A stretch of DNA of 64,000 nt from Pseudobacteriovorax antillogorgiicola (GTDB lineage Bacteria; Bdellovibrionota_B; Oligoflexia; Oligoflexales; Oligoflexaceae), in the NCBI RefSeq assembly GCF_900177345.1, contig NZ_FWZT01000015.1, positions 62,001 to 126,000 of the forward strand. Direction: 5' to 3'. The notes below the pieces were generated by a model, which saw only the letters and a list, made by a program, of their open reading frames with translations, did not search any database and was not told the origin of the DNA. The translations under genes and the position numbers were made by a program. Each line of letters begins with the position of its first letter. Position 1 is the first letter of the stretch. Positions 44,602 through 52,917 of the stretch are shown here, piece after piece.

Positions 44602-44877
44602 TTAGCGATCGAGTTTTGAAAGATCTTCGTCTGCCCTCTCGGATATCAAGAAGACTTTTTCATCACCTCCAAAGGCTTCAAATTTCTTGGTCCTTATTGA
44701 AAGAGAAGATCTGTCAACAGAGAGTCGTTCATCTCTTAAGTTGATCTCACCTCCAAGAATCGCTTGCCGCAAAACTTTTCGATATTGAGAAGGGTTCAAT
44801 GCTTCCTTCATAACTGTTCCTTGCCCGCTATAAGCAGGAAGACTGAAACCAACGAGTGCAAGAATTAGTAATCTCAT
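44602..44877 (-). CDS. Small exported protein coupled to a TIGR02147-like regulator
   Basis: 91 residues with a signal peptide (MRLLILALVGFSLPAYSGQ, cleavage after about residue 18). The mature part has no Cys and no recognised domain, with a basic middle (RDERLSVDRSSLSIRTKK). Its ATG overlaps the regulator's stop by 4 bp (ATGA). The same regulator-then-exported-protein overlap is seen at 1883-1886, so the arrangement is probably meaningful. Confidence 0.7.
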   Translation of the reverse strand: MRLLILALVGFSLPAYSGQGTVMKEALNPSQYRKVLRQAILGGEINLRDERLSVDRSSLSIRTKKFEAFGGDEKVFLISERADEDLSKLDR

Positions 44878-45662
44878 TTTTTCACCTCATCATCACCAAA
44901 GTTTTCTTTATCGAAGAGATTAAATACAGCGGACACGTAAAAGGGAATGTTGCCCTGATAACGGGGATCATGCTTAATTCGTGATATTTCTTGTGAAGCT
45001 CTATAGATTGCCTTCTTTACCTCAGATAGACCTTCCATGTTTAATGACTCTGTATGTCTTACAATCGCAGCACCACTTGTGCCTAAAAGCCCTGAGTCAA
45101 ACCTATCGAGGTCGAATGATATCCCCCTCATAACTGTCTTTGAATCCCATAGAGCAAACTCTTTTTCTTTGTTCGAGATCCTACCATCTGTGTCTATCTG
45201 CAGATGATCCTCTTCCAGTAACTCGTCGACAGAGTCCAGTCCTGCTAGGCCTCGCAATCTCTCAATCTGCTTTCTTGTGGTTCCCTCATTCGTAGAGGCT
45301 AGGTTGTAAATCAAGTCCCCTACTTCTGTTGTAAGGTGTCTCGTGAGACTATCTGAGTTGAGATGCACTGAACCATCGCTGTCTGGTTGATATGTCGATT
45401 TGAGGATGGAGCCCATCTCTGGAAAGTGCTTCTCAATAAACGCTGCTAGGTCACTTTTGTTCAACATGACTGCCATAATAGCAACGAGATTTTCGAACTG
45501 AGGCTTAGCTTCTCCCTGAATGAATCGCGTGACAGTACTTCTTGATACATTAGCCCTTTTGGCTATCTGCGAGAAAGCTGACTTGCACTTATAGCGTAGT
45601 AAGTACTCATCATAGATAGTTTGAATTTCTGCTACCATATTATCCGAAAGAAAAGAATCCAT
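44874..45662 (-). CDS. TIGR02147-like HTH regulator
   Basis: 262 residues. N-terminal XRE-like helix-turn-helix (about residues 28-60; FSQIAKRANVSRSTVTRFIQGEAKP), a middle winged-helix-like part (RKQIERLRGLAGLDSVDELLEEDHLQIDTDGRISN), and a C-terminal helical part with EVKKAIYRASQEISRI and LFD, matching the end of TIGR02147-type regulators such as the one at 1883-2755. Divergent from the exported-protein/CPBP-protease genes starting at 45873, so it likely controls them and the coupled small gene. ATG 45662 has GAGG with 7-nt spacing. Confidence 0.7.
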   Translation of the reverse strand: MDSFLSDNMVAEIQTIYDEYLLRYKCKSAFSQIAKRANVSRSTVTRFIQGEAKPQFENLVAIMAVMLNKSDLAAFIEKHFPEMGSILKSTYQPDSDGSVHLNSDSLTRHLTTEVGDLIYNLASTNEGTTRKQIERLRGLAGLDSVDELLEEDHLQIDTDGRISNKEKEFALWDSKTVMRGISFDLDRFDSGLLGTSGAAIVRHTESLNMEGLSEVKKAIYRASQEISRIKHDPRYQGNIPFYVSAVFNLFDKENFGDDEVKK

Positions 45663-45872
45663 CCAAATGCCTCGTATTCCTTAGTCAATTACCCAGTTGG
45701 AACGTAGCACACGTAATTACTCACTGTGAACAGGTTTTTCGCCCCACGGTGCAGATTTTTCTTGACCAGGCTCGTTGACTCTAGGGCTTGAAAACCTGTA
45801 CTCACAGTTTCCAGTTGTTGACTCGATGAATGTTGAGTTGTAATTTGCACCCGAATTGGGAGACTACGAAGT

Positions 45873-46490
45873 ATGTTGAAGAAGTTGACTCTAGCTAGCC
45901 TTTTGTTTAGCCTTGCTCCAACCGCATCAGCAATGGAGACAATTGTCATAACGGCTCCAAAACCTGGACCATCGATGGGCGGCACTGGCCTGGGTCGCGG
46001 TGGGTCATCTAGCGGAAGCGGTAGCGCAAGCTCTGGATCGAATGGCAAATCGAAGAGTGAGAAGGCCAAGGCTAGGTCAAACCGAAATAAGACTCATAAG
46101 AAAAAAGCAAAAAAAATCGGCGAAATCAATAGCGGTTTCATTGATGTGGTCCTCACTGCTATTGATGAGTTTGCAGCTATCTTCCAAGATCGAGGCGAAG
46201 GCTACTCGGCAAGTATCGAGGAGAAAATTGTAACTGATAAAGACGGTAACATACTTGAGAAGAAAAAGACGAAACAGTGCAAAGTTGATAGCTACCGAGG
46301 CAGTAACCCATGCTCAATGATTCGTATCCAAAACATTCGGTCTGGTGACTCTGACAAGAAGTATAAAGTGTCCATTCACCTCTTTTATGTGAATTCCCGC
46401 GGTCAAGAGCGAACTTTAACGTCCCATGAATCTGGCGTTTCATTCGAAGTCGACTCTCTCGATGAACTATATGACCTCGATATCATTTAA
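45873..46490 (+). CDS. Small exported Gly/Ser-rich protein with TonB-box-like mature N-terminus
   Basis: 205 residues. Signal peptide MLKKLTLASLLFSLAPTASA; predicted cleavage gives a mature start METIVITAPKP, which matches the TonB-box pattern (D/E-T-hydrophobic-V-hydrophobic-T-A) at the position it takes in TonB-dependent receptors. Then a Gly/Ser-rich flexible linker (about residues 34-60), a strongly basic stretch (KSEKAKARSNRNKTHKKKAKK) and a C-terminal beta-rich domain of about 110 residues with two Cys (QCKVDSYRGSNPC). No barrel and no plug domain are present. First gene of an apparent three-gene set with a CPBP protease. Export is clear; any TonB link is inference. Confidence 0.7.
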   Translation: MLKKLTLASLLFSLAPTASAMETIVITAPKPGPSMGGTGLGRGGSSSGSGSASSGSNGKSKSEKAKARSNRNKTHKKKAKKIGEINSGFIDVVLTAIDEFAAIFQDRGEGYSASIEEKIVTDKDGNILEKKKTKQCKVDSYRGSNPCSMIRIQNIRSGDSDKKYKVSIHLFYVNSRGQERTLTSHESGVSFEVDSLDELYDLDII

Positions 46491-46507
46491 CCGGAGGTAG
46501 CTGTAGA

Positions 46508-47251
46508 ATGAGACTTGCCTTTGAAATAGTTGTCGTAGGCTTACTGTGCTTATCGGCACCGCTGTTTTACCATTGGCAAGTCGATATTCCTCATTGGCTA
46601 AGTCTTGCCGTTGTTCTATCAGCTTACTTGGTTCTCAATAGAGGATTTCCTAAACTCGGTAGTACTAGTCTCTCTGGTCTCAATAAAGCTACCTCGCTAA
46701 GCATCCTCTTATCGATAGTCATCATGCTCTTATTTGCCTCGAAAGAAGCAATTTATGTTGACGGCATCGAGATTCAGTACACACACAAGCTCAGTCTGGA
46801 GCCTCCGTTAAAGATTATATATACAATATTTACCTCTGCTCTAATGGAGGAAATACTCTTTAGAGTAATGCTGATTGGCCTGTTAGCAAAGCTGAACTTC
46901 AGATTCAAGATACTTATTTCCTCTATAGTATTTACGCTTTCCCATGTTTCCCTATACCAGCTCGAAATCCCCCTCATACATAGGGCCGAGACAGCAAGTC
47001 AGTTGCTTTTGTCTGGCCTACTTCTTGGGATGCTATATAAAAGATACTCACTTTCAACAGCGGTAGTCTTTCACATTCTTTACAACAGCTACACGGCATT
47101 TCTAAGGCCAGTCCTTGTTAACCTAGAAAGACTCCAGCTCGGCCTGCTGCTGTGCCTTGGAGTCATCTATTCGCTGATAGTTGTAGGTAGGGAGATCAAG
47201 ATCATCGTCAACAATCGACTAATCGAAAAACACTGGAGTTTAGATACATGA
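46508..47251 (+). CDS. CPBP-family intramembrane metalloprotease
   Basis: 247 residues, six to eight membrane segments. The CPBP/CAAX-protease motifs are present: EEILFR (EExxxR) near residue 113, FTLSHVSLY with a His, and a C-terminal VVFHILYN with the second His. These residues make up the membrane-embedded active site in the family (Rce1/Abi type), which matures lipoproteins, prenylated proteins, bacteriocins or pheromone precursors. GGAGG 10 bp before the ATG. It overlaps the next gene by 4 bp (ATGA), and lies 17 bp after the exported-protein gene. Confidence 0.88.
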   Translation: MRLAFEIVVVGLLCLSAPLFYHWQVDIPHWLSLAVVLSAYLVLNRGFPKLGSTSLSGLNKATSLSILLSIVIMLLFASKEAIYVDGIEIQYTHKLSLEPPLKIIYTIFTSALMEEILFRVMLIGLLAKLNFRFKILISSIVFTLSHVSLYQLEIPLIHRAETASQLLLSGLLLGMLYKRYSLSTAVVFHILYNSYTAFLRPVLVNLERLQLGLLLCLGVIYSLIVVGREIKIIVNNRLIEKHWSLDT

Positions 47252-47799
47252 CAAAACTGCTAGCTTATCTAGCTATGGGTCTGCTACTAACTGGTTTCAG
47301 TAGTTCCTACCACTATACAAAATCTTCTCCTGGCGAATACATTGAAGCCAAGAGAGTTGACGGTGTATGGTCGGTAAGGACGAAAAAAGATGGTGAGTTT
47401 CGTCCAAGTACCAAAGAAGAGGTCGATAGGTTGATCCTAGAAATGGATCTTCGAGTTTCAAGTAATGCCCAGAGGAGAATAGAGAAACATGATGCTGTTA
47501 AAGACATCTTAGCTGATTCTCCTGCGTCAACGACGAGAACAGAAATGATGACCTCCTTACTTGTGAGGAAATCCTTCTCCAATGCAGTCGTCATCGATGT
47601 TCTAGATAATCTAGACGAGGTTGGCGCCTCGATTCATCGTGCAGAGTTTCTCGCCAAAATTATAGATAACACTACTGACCTTATAGTCATGAGAAGGATT
47701 ATCGATAGTATTGACGAAGTTTCTCACATCACTGGCAGAGAAGAACTATTGAAAGCCTTATCTAGAAAGCTACTGGCGCTATCCGAGCAAAAACTATAG
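47248..47799 (+). CDS. Exported helical protein of the CPBP cassette
   Basis: 183 residues. Signal peptide about 20 residues (MTKLLAYLAMGLLLTGFSSS) without a lipobox Cys. The mature part begins with a basic beta-like stretch (YIEAKRVDGVWSVRTKKDGE) and is then helical, with repeated pairs of helices (VVIDVLDNLDEVGASIHRAEF, VMRRIIDSIDEVSHITGREEL) like short HEAT-type or bundle repeats. No family recognised. ATG overlaps the protease stop by 4 bp, so the three genes are likely co-translated. Confidence 0.7.
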   Translation: MTKLLAYLAMGLLLTGFSSSYHYTKSSPGEYIEAKRVDGVWSVRTKKDGEFRPSTKEEVDRLILEMDLRVSSNAQRRIEKHDAVKDILADSPASTTRTEMMTSLLVRKSFSNAVVIDVLDNLDEVGASIHRAEFLAKIIDNTTDLIVMRRIIDSIDEVSHITGREELLKALSRKLLALSEQKL

Positions 47800-48213
47800 C
47801 CTTGGTCTCTATGCACCACTAATAGTCAAACTCTGCTGGATCAAGAGCTAGACGATCAAGGTAGTCTTTTAGGAACGCCAATTATAGTCTAGCAAACAAA
47901 CGCAAGTGCCCAGAGATTGGACACTCATTCGTCACAGCCTTGTGCGGCTGTGGCTTTCACTTATCATTTCAAGTCCTTGAAAACGCTCGTATTCCCTCGA
48001 AAAATGGAACTAATCTTGCAATATCAAAGGGTTGGCAGAGTTCGAATCTTGTCGTGAGTATGATTCCAAGAGGCTTTTTTGCCTTAGGAAGCAGGGAATT
48101 AGACTATTGTTTGCTGCTAAATTCTTGGAATGACCCTCATTACATGAATTTCAAAGCTCGGCCTTAGAAATTTCCGAAACGTAGTCAAATTTCTTAGGTA
48201 AAAATAAATCGTT
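47800..48213. other. 414-bp intergenic region with possible tRNA relic and RNA-like inverted repeats
   Basis: No credible gene. It holds a tRNA-like 3' fragment (48026-48054) and an inverted repeat ATTCCAAGA (48063-48071)/TCTTGGAAT (48123-48131). Inside lie AGGC-TTTTTT-GCCT (48071-48084) and AGCAG/CTGCT (48090-48094, 48114-48118), together a possible three-way junction. Nothing else recognised. Confidence 0.4.
48026..48054 (+). other. Possible degenerate tRNA 3' half (serine-type)
   Basis: AAAGGGTTGGCAGAGTTCGAATCTTGTCG resembles the variable-loop and T-arm part of tRNA-Ser(UGA): the CAGAGTTCGAATCT core equals the T-arm of many bacterial tRNAs and AAAGGGTT is seen in E. coli serT. Upstream, CTTGAAAACG (about 47973-47982) is like that tRNA's anticodon loop, but the interval is too long and no D-arm or acceptor stem can be drawn. 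The T-stem is degraded. At best a relic, such as an old attachment site. Confidence 0.25.
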
Positions 48214-49170
48214 ATGCAGATTGGACCTTATATATTGCAGGAGAAAATTGGCGAAGGTGCGCTGGGAGAAGTGTTTCGCGCTCTCAACACCCTCGACTCG
48301 TCGCAGGTAGCGATTAAAAAGCTCCATGCCCGTCTGGAAAACGATCCAAAGTTCATTGGTATCTTGCAGCATGAAATGCTGGTCGCTTCTAAGCTTGATC
48401 ACCCAAACCTGCTCAAGATGCTCGACTTTAAAGCTGAGCCACCCCATGTATACTTTGTCACAAAGTTTGTCGATGGCTGGCCTCTCAAGGGTTTGTTAAA
48501 AAAGGTCGGGCGGATACCTCCATTGGTTGCATTGGCAATTGTCTACGAGGTTCTCAAGGCTCTAGACTACCTTCACCTTCGGGACATGATCCATGCCGAT
48601 CTTTCGTCAGGAAATATTTTGTTGAACCGGGACGGGTCTCTCGTGATTTCTGACTATGGTCTCGTGAGCGACCTAGCTACGGATCGCTTCAAGTATGAAC
48701 TTGTGGGGACTCCTGGCTACTACTCCCCGGAGCATGTGACGAGCCAGGCTATTGGCCCATATTCAGATCTTTACGTGGTAGGCCTTCATCTCATTGAGAT
48801 GATCAATGGCGTCAAGCCCATTCTTCTCGGCAGATCACGAGACCATGCGACTGAGATCTTCAAGTTAATGAACCAATATCAGCCAAGCTTAAAGTGTGAT
48901 TCAAGAACCCTATCAGACGCCCTTCAGCAATTGCTTCATGGCTGCTTGCAGATCAAGCCACAGAATCGATGGCCTCAAGCTGAGCATATTGCAGAAATTA
49001 TTGTGAAGATTCTGAAGATTTTTGGCATCAACAACCCTGTTCTTGCTATAAGGCAATATCTATACGACTGCCGATTCACTTCGATGTGTATCGAGTACGA
49101 ACAGCCGATCTATACTGGCAATGTCCCATACTCAGTAGAAGACCTGACTCTCTTAAGTAATAGCATTTAA
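48214..49170 (+). CDS. Ser/Thr protein kinase (Hanks type), soluble
   Basis: 318 residues. Kinase domain from residue 1 to about 265: GEGALGEVFRA (glycine loop), VAIKKL with the ATP-binding Lys, HADLSSGNIL in place of HRDLKPxN, SDYGLV where DFG is usual, and GTPGYYSPEH. The catalytic Asp in HxD is retained. The C-terminal 50 residues are a short helical tail with no membrane segment, so it probably acts in the cytoplasm. Ribosome site is weak. The short gap to the lipoprotein at 49212 suggests co-transcription. Target unknown. Confidence 0.85.
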   Translation: MQIGPYILQEKIGEGALGEVFRALNTLDSSQVAIKKLHARLENDPKFIGILQHEMLVASKLDHPNLLKMLDFKAEPPHVYFVTKFVDGWPLKGLLKKVGRIPPLVALAIVYEVLKALDYLHLRDMIHADLSSGNILLNRDGSLVISDYGLVSDLATDRFKYELVGTPGYYSPEHVTSQAIGPYSDLYVVGLHLIEMINGVKPILLGRSRDHATEIFKLMNQYQPSLKCDSRTLSDALQQLLHGCLQIKPQNRWPQAEHIAEIIVKILKIFGINNPVLAIRQYLYDCRFTSMCIEYEQPIYTGNVPYSVEDLTLLSNSI

Positions 49171-49211
49171 ACCCGATACTTCTCTCGTAAAATTCCATAG
49201 GAGTCCAATAG

Positions 49212-50537
49212 ATGAAAATACTCATTCCATTGATTCTGATCAGTCTCATAGTTGGGAATTGTAAAGAAGACTCCGATGATAGTGGTGGTGGCGTTGCTGT
49301 TCTCAGTTCAGATAGCAGTCGAGTTGTATTTCAGGTAGATCCAGGTGCAAATCAAGAGGTGGCGGCTCCCGCGGAATCCTCATTCGCTGGAACCGTGGTG
49401 CAATTTCCAGCGGGCACTTTTAGCGAAAGTTTCCAACTAACCCTGCAAGAGGGGATATCCCTTAGTAACAACGAGCTTCAAAGAATTTTCGAATTAGATG
49501 CAGAATTAACAGTTACAGCAGCAGGACCAGCAGTCGAGCTTAAGCCAGATACTTTGGTTGGAGTCTCCGCCCCTTTTAATCTATCGATACCCAAACCTAC
49601 AGAAGACGGTAGCAATCTCGCCGTTTTGTATCGGGGGATCAACGAATTAGGAAATTGGGATTGGGGTTTGCTTGGTAGTGACGCGATTCAAGATCAGGGC
49701 ACCCAGGTGTCTTTTAGCAGCAGCTACTTAGGTCGCTTTCAAGCCGTGTATCTATCCGCAGCGGTTGCGGAATCCTTAGGCCTATCAGATGCTGGCTCAG
49801 GGCCCTGGTACGGCTATGAGTTCGATCTATACTCGGATTTTCAAAACCCTACGGAAACTGGGCCAGATCTTGTCTACGGTGCTTTTTCTGGCGATAAGGG
49901 AGTGGTTTCTAAGTTTCAAATCAATGGGGTCGATCTGGTCCCTCTGCCCGGCTATAGCTTCGGTGACCTCAGAACTACGGTAGCAGCCAATGTATTCGAT
50001 GAATCAGACATCACCAAAGCGGGCCCTTGGGTTTTTACCCCTAGTTTCGACTATGGAGTTATGCTTGAGGCAAAAACCGGCGAAGCGGTATTCAACACTC
50101 GTATCTTACAACGGGTGCCGAGTACAGCGATACCAACAGAGGCTGTGACCTGGGAGGCCATGGTGGGCAGTTACCAAGGCTACAGTGTGCAAATGACAAG
50201 CTCTGGTGTTGATGCCAAGGTCGGAACTGCGTTTGTTGACAGCGTCGAGCTAAGCTATGCTGATGGAACCGTGTCTCTATCAGGTACCTTTGGGCAAAAG
50301 GGTTTGGTTGCGACCCTAAGCCCAAATACAAATACACCCATTGCCCAAGCACTGGGCTTTATCGAAGGAACGTCTGATATTGAGGGCACAAGTCTTAAAA
50401 CTTTTGGCTTTGTGTCCCCAGACCAAAAAGCACTAGCCCTGGTTCTTTGTCCTGCCGAATCTTGCCCCGTAGGAGATGGTACCGGCAGCTATAGTGGCCA
50501 GACTCTACAGCTAGCTCTCTTCGTTATTGAGGACTAG
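49212..50537 (+). CDS. Lipoprotein of unknown function
   Basis: 441 residues. Signal peptide with lipobox VGNC (Cys about residue 17) followed by a Gly/Asp-rich linker (DDSGGG). About residues 35-190 resemble a ZU5-like beta-sandwich (VVQFPAGTFSESFQLTLQ, a long run of strands), and the C-terminus is a second beta domain. GGAG precedes the ATG. Its 3' end overlaps the opposite-strand acylase gene by 14 bp. Outer-membrane or surface location is inferred from the lipobox only. Confidence 0.65.
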   Translation: MKILIPLILISLIVGNCKEDSDDSGGGVAVLSSDSSRVVFQVDPGANQEVAAPAESSFAGTVVQFPAGTFSESFQLTLQEGISLSNNELQRIFELDAELTVTAAGPAVELKPDTLVGVSAPFNLSIPKPTEDGSNLAVLYRGINELGNWDWGLLGSDAIQDQGTQVSFSSSYLGRFQAVYLSAAVAESLGLSDAGSGPWYGYEFDLYSDFQNPTETGPDLVYGAFSGDKGVVSKFQINGVDLVPLPGYSFGDLRTTVAANVFDESDITKAGPWVFTPSFDYGVMLEAKTGEAVFNTRILQRVPSTAIPTEAVTWEAMVGSYQGYSVQMTSSGVDAKVGTAFVDSVELSYADGTVSLSGTFGQKGLVATLSPNTNTPIAQALGFIEGTSDIEGTSLKTFGFVSPDQKALALVLCPAESCPVGDGTGSYSGQTLQLALFVIED

Positions 50538-52917
50538 CTCCATCTTGAGCCTTGGTGCTCACCTGCATTTTTTCCTTGATCTGTGGCTTGAGCCACAGCT
50601 GGCTGTAGCCCTCTGTGGAAGGGTCAGGGTTGAGTAGCGCCCGTCGATAGGTTCCCGAGAGATATGAGTCGACTTGATCCCGGTAATGAGGGTCAAGAAA
50701 TCGCCCCGATTGCCCCGTTGGTAGAACTGAGAGAGACTCTTCGGGCTTGGCAAAATCAATGATTCTCCTGGTCGCAGGTCCATGAACAGCATTTGCTGAT
50801 CCGGTGCCGAAGCGATAGGCGATTTGGTTTAACGTCTCCATTCCTCCTGGTGCAGGATAGGGACCTAAGTTTAGGAACAATCCTAGGACTGGGATCTTTC
50901 CCAGGGGATGATCGAAACTCACTTGATGATGGCGCCCCCAAACCCACGTTTGAAGCTCTTGACCATACTTTTCTGATAAGGCCCGCAGGGTTTTACGCCA
51001 GGCTTCAATGATCACGTCGTTCATCGTTTCGCGATACTGGGTTTCGACGTTGTTCCACCAGGGCGAATAGGGCTTGCGAGATACGCTCATGAGGCTTTTT
51101 AAGGCGATCTCGCGGTCGATAAACTCCTCAAAAAGCTCGGCTCCCATCTCATCTCTGAATGTTGCAGCGACCAGCTGATAGATATATTCAGAAAAAATGG
51201 TGGGTGCAATATCCTGGGTATGGTGCTCTCCCTCCCAGCGATCAAGAATTGCTATGGCCTCTTTGCTGAGCAACACCTTTGGGTCTTGCCTCGACAGAGT
51301 TCGCTTAAGAGCTATGACAAGGGGTTGGTGAAAACTGATTTTCGTGTCATTTTGAAAGCGTTTGAAATCGTCCACCGTGAAAGATCGAGCGTTACCAAGC
51401 AAAAATTCTAATCGTTGAGCTCGTTCTGGGTAGGAGTAATAACCAGGAACACCATCGGCTGGTTGCTCGTTGGCAGATGATAGAAAGCCTTTTGCCGGGT
51501 TCACCTGATGCGGGTTGCTGTTCAAGCTGCGAAAGCTGGTTTGGAACTTATCCGCTGCGGCAACCTGAAAATGATCTTCCACCCGATTAAGCTGGGGAAT
51601 CAAGCCTGTTGTCCACCAGCCAATGTCTCCTGATCGATTCGCATATAAAACGTTGAGCGACGGGGCTGCAATTTTTTGGACCGCAGCTTCAGCAGATGCT
51701 ATGTCGCTTGCACTAAGGAGTTCGTAAAGGCCATGGAATGTTTCAGGGGTTACCTGTTGAAAGGTCCAGCGAACGCTTAGCAACTGGCCGTCCAAGAGGT
51801 GATCCATGATAGGGCCTTTGTCACTGCTTAGTACGGTAAACTGATGGGGCTCCTCGCCACGGACTTTGATGGTTTCGGGTCTGCTTGCCAAGGGAATGCT
51901 TTGTTCACCTCTCAGGATATGACCTGGTCTATGGGGATCGGGAGTTTCCAGTATAAGATCGATATCGTTGTTGTGAAAGATCGTAAGCCCCCAGCCGTGA
52001 CTGCTATTGTTACCTAAGAGGGGGAGGCTAATCAAAGGCAGAAAGTGACCATAAATCTCCAAGTCGGGCGCTTTTAGGTAAGCCTCGTACCAGATGGAGG
52101 GGTTGGAAAATCTAATGTGGGTGTCATTGGCAAGCATAGGCTTACCTGATTGTGACTTCTCTCCAGAAACGACCCAGGCATTGCTTCCCTGAAACCTCCC
52201 ATAAGTATCGATAGATTCTTCTACCTGCGCGATGCGCTCCCGAAATAATCGGGACACTTCAGGTTGCCTGTGAGATAGATTGTTCGAGTCGGCGCCGAAG
52301 TCTAAATCATCCATGTGGGCTGGGCTGATCTTTGACCCAGCTTGATAGAGCCAAAGGTCGGTCTTGAGGCCACGGTCGAAAGTATAAGAGATATAGGCGG
52401 CAGCCGAAATAATATCTTCCAATGTGAACGGTTGTGGCCGACCTGGCCCGAGGAGGACTTCCAGTGGAAGCTTGCCAGTTTCCACATAGTTATTCACACC
52501 AGCAAGGTAGGAACTCATGTCTTGGAAGGCAGGGTGTTTGAGATCAGCTGACGCCACCAAGTCCTTTGCCATCCGATGGATCCCAAGGCTCCGAAAGAAA
52601 ATATCGGTCTCAAGGCGCTCAGGTCCTGCAATCTCCGCGATGCGACCCTGGGCAATGCGCCGAATCCCTTCCATTTGAAGAAGCCTATCCTGAGCGTGCA
52701 AGTAACCGAGAGCAAAATAAGCATCATGACGGCTTTCGGCATTGATGTGGGGAACGCCCCACTGGTTGAATATGACTTGGGTGTCACCTTTGATGCCAAC
52801 ACTTTTGATCTCTCCCGATCTCATGGGAAGAGCTTCATACTCGTACCAAAACGCTCCAGCAACAGCGAGAATGCACGTGGTAAAAAGAGACAGTATTACG
52901 ACCTTGATGACTCTCAT
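50524..52917 (-). CDS. Penicillin-acylase-family N-terminal-nucleophile hydrolase
   Basis: 797 residues. An N-terminal membrane segment or signal (about 3-25) leads to the alpha chain (NQWGVPHINAESRHDAYFALGYLHAQDRLLQ, with the family's G-x-P-H-I-x-A and AQDRL motifs). The catalytic N-terminal Ser of the beta chain lies in QGSNAWVVSG at about residue 244, at the autocleavage point. Other family residues: NDTHI, and NPHQV/FLSSANEQ in the beta chain. Substrates in the family include beta-lactams, acyl-homoserine lactones and other amides; exact substrate unclear. ATG 52917 has GGGGAA upstream; ATG 52929 adds four residues. Single gene. Confidence 0.9.
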   Translation of the reverse strand: MRVIKVVILSLFTTCILAVAGAFWYEYEALPMRSGEIKSVGIKGDTQVIFNQWGVPHINAESRHDAYFALGYLHAQDRLLQMEGIRRIAQGRIAEIAGPERLETDIFFRSLGIHRMAKDLVASADLKHPAFQDMSSYLAGVNNYVETGKLPLEVLLGPGRPQPFTLEDIISAAAYISYTFDRGLKTDLWLYQAGSKISPAHMDDLDFGADSNNLSHRQPEVSRLFRERIAQVEESIDTYGRFQGSNAWVVSGEKSQSGKPMLANDTHIRFSNPSIWYEAYLKAPDLEIYGHFLPLISLPLLGNNSSHGWGLTIFHNNDIDLILETPDPHRPGHILRGEQSIPLASRPETIKVRGEEPHQFTVLSSDKGPIMDHLLDGQLLSVRWTFQQVTPETFHGLYELLSASDIASAEAAVQKIAAPSLNVLYANRSGDIGWWTTGLIPQLNRVEDHFQVAAADKFQTSFRSLNSNPHQVNPAKGFLSSANEQPADGVPGYYSYPERAQRLEFLLGNARSFTVDDFKRFQNDTKISFHQPLVIALKRTLSRQDPKVLLSKEAIAILDRWEGEHHTQDIAPTIFSEYIYQLVAATFRDEMGAELFEEFIDREIALKSLMSVSRKPYSPWWNNVETQYRETMNDVIIEAWRKTLRALSEKYGQELQTWVWGRHHQVSFDHPLGKIPVLGLFLNLGPYPAPGGMETLNQIAYRFGTGSANAVHGPATRRIIDFAKPEESLSVLPTGQSGRFLDPHYRDQVDSYLSGTYRRALLNPDPSTEGYSQLWLKPQIKEKMQVSTKAQDGASPQ

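Noticed and set aside
47940-48167. 75-codon plus-strand frame in the 414-bp gap
   Set aside because: Runs across the possible tRNA relic and inverted repeats, with no ribosome site.
50524-50537. Convergent overlap of 14 bp as a sign of a frameshift or gene fusion
   Set aside because: Both genes have normal family-style or full-length ends; short convergent overlaps are common.
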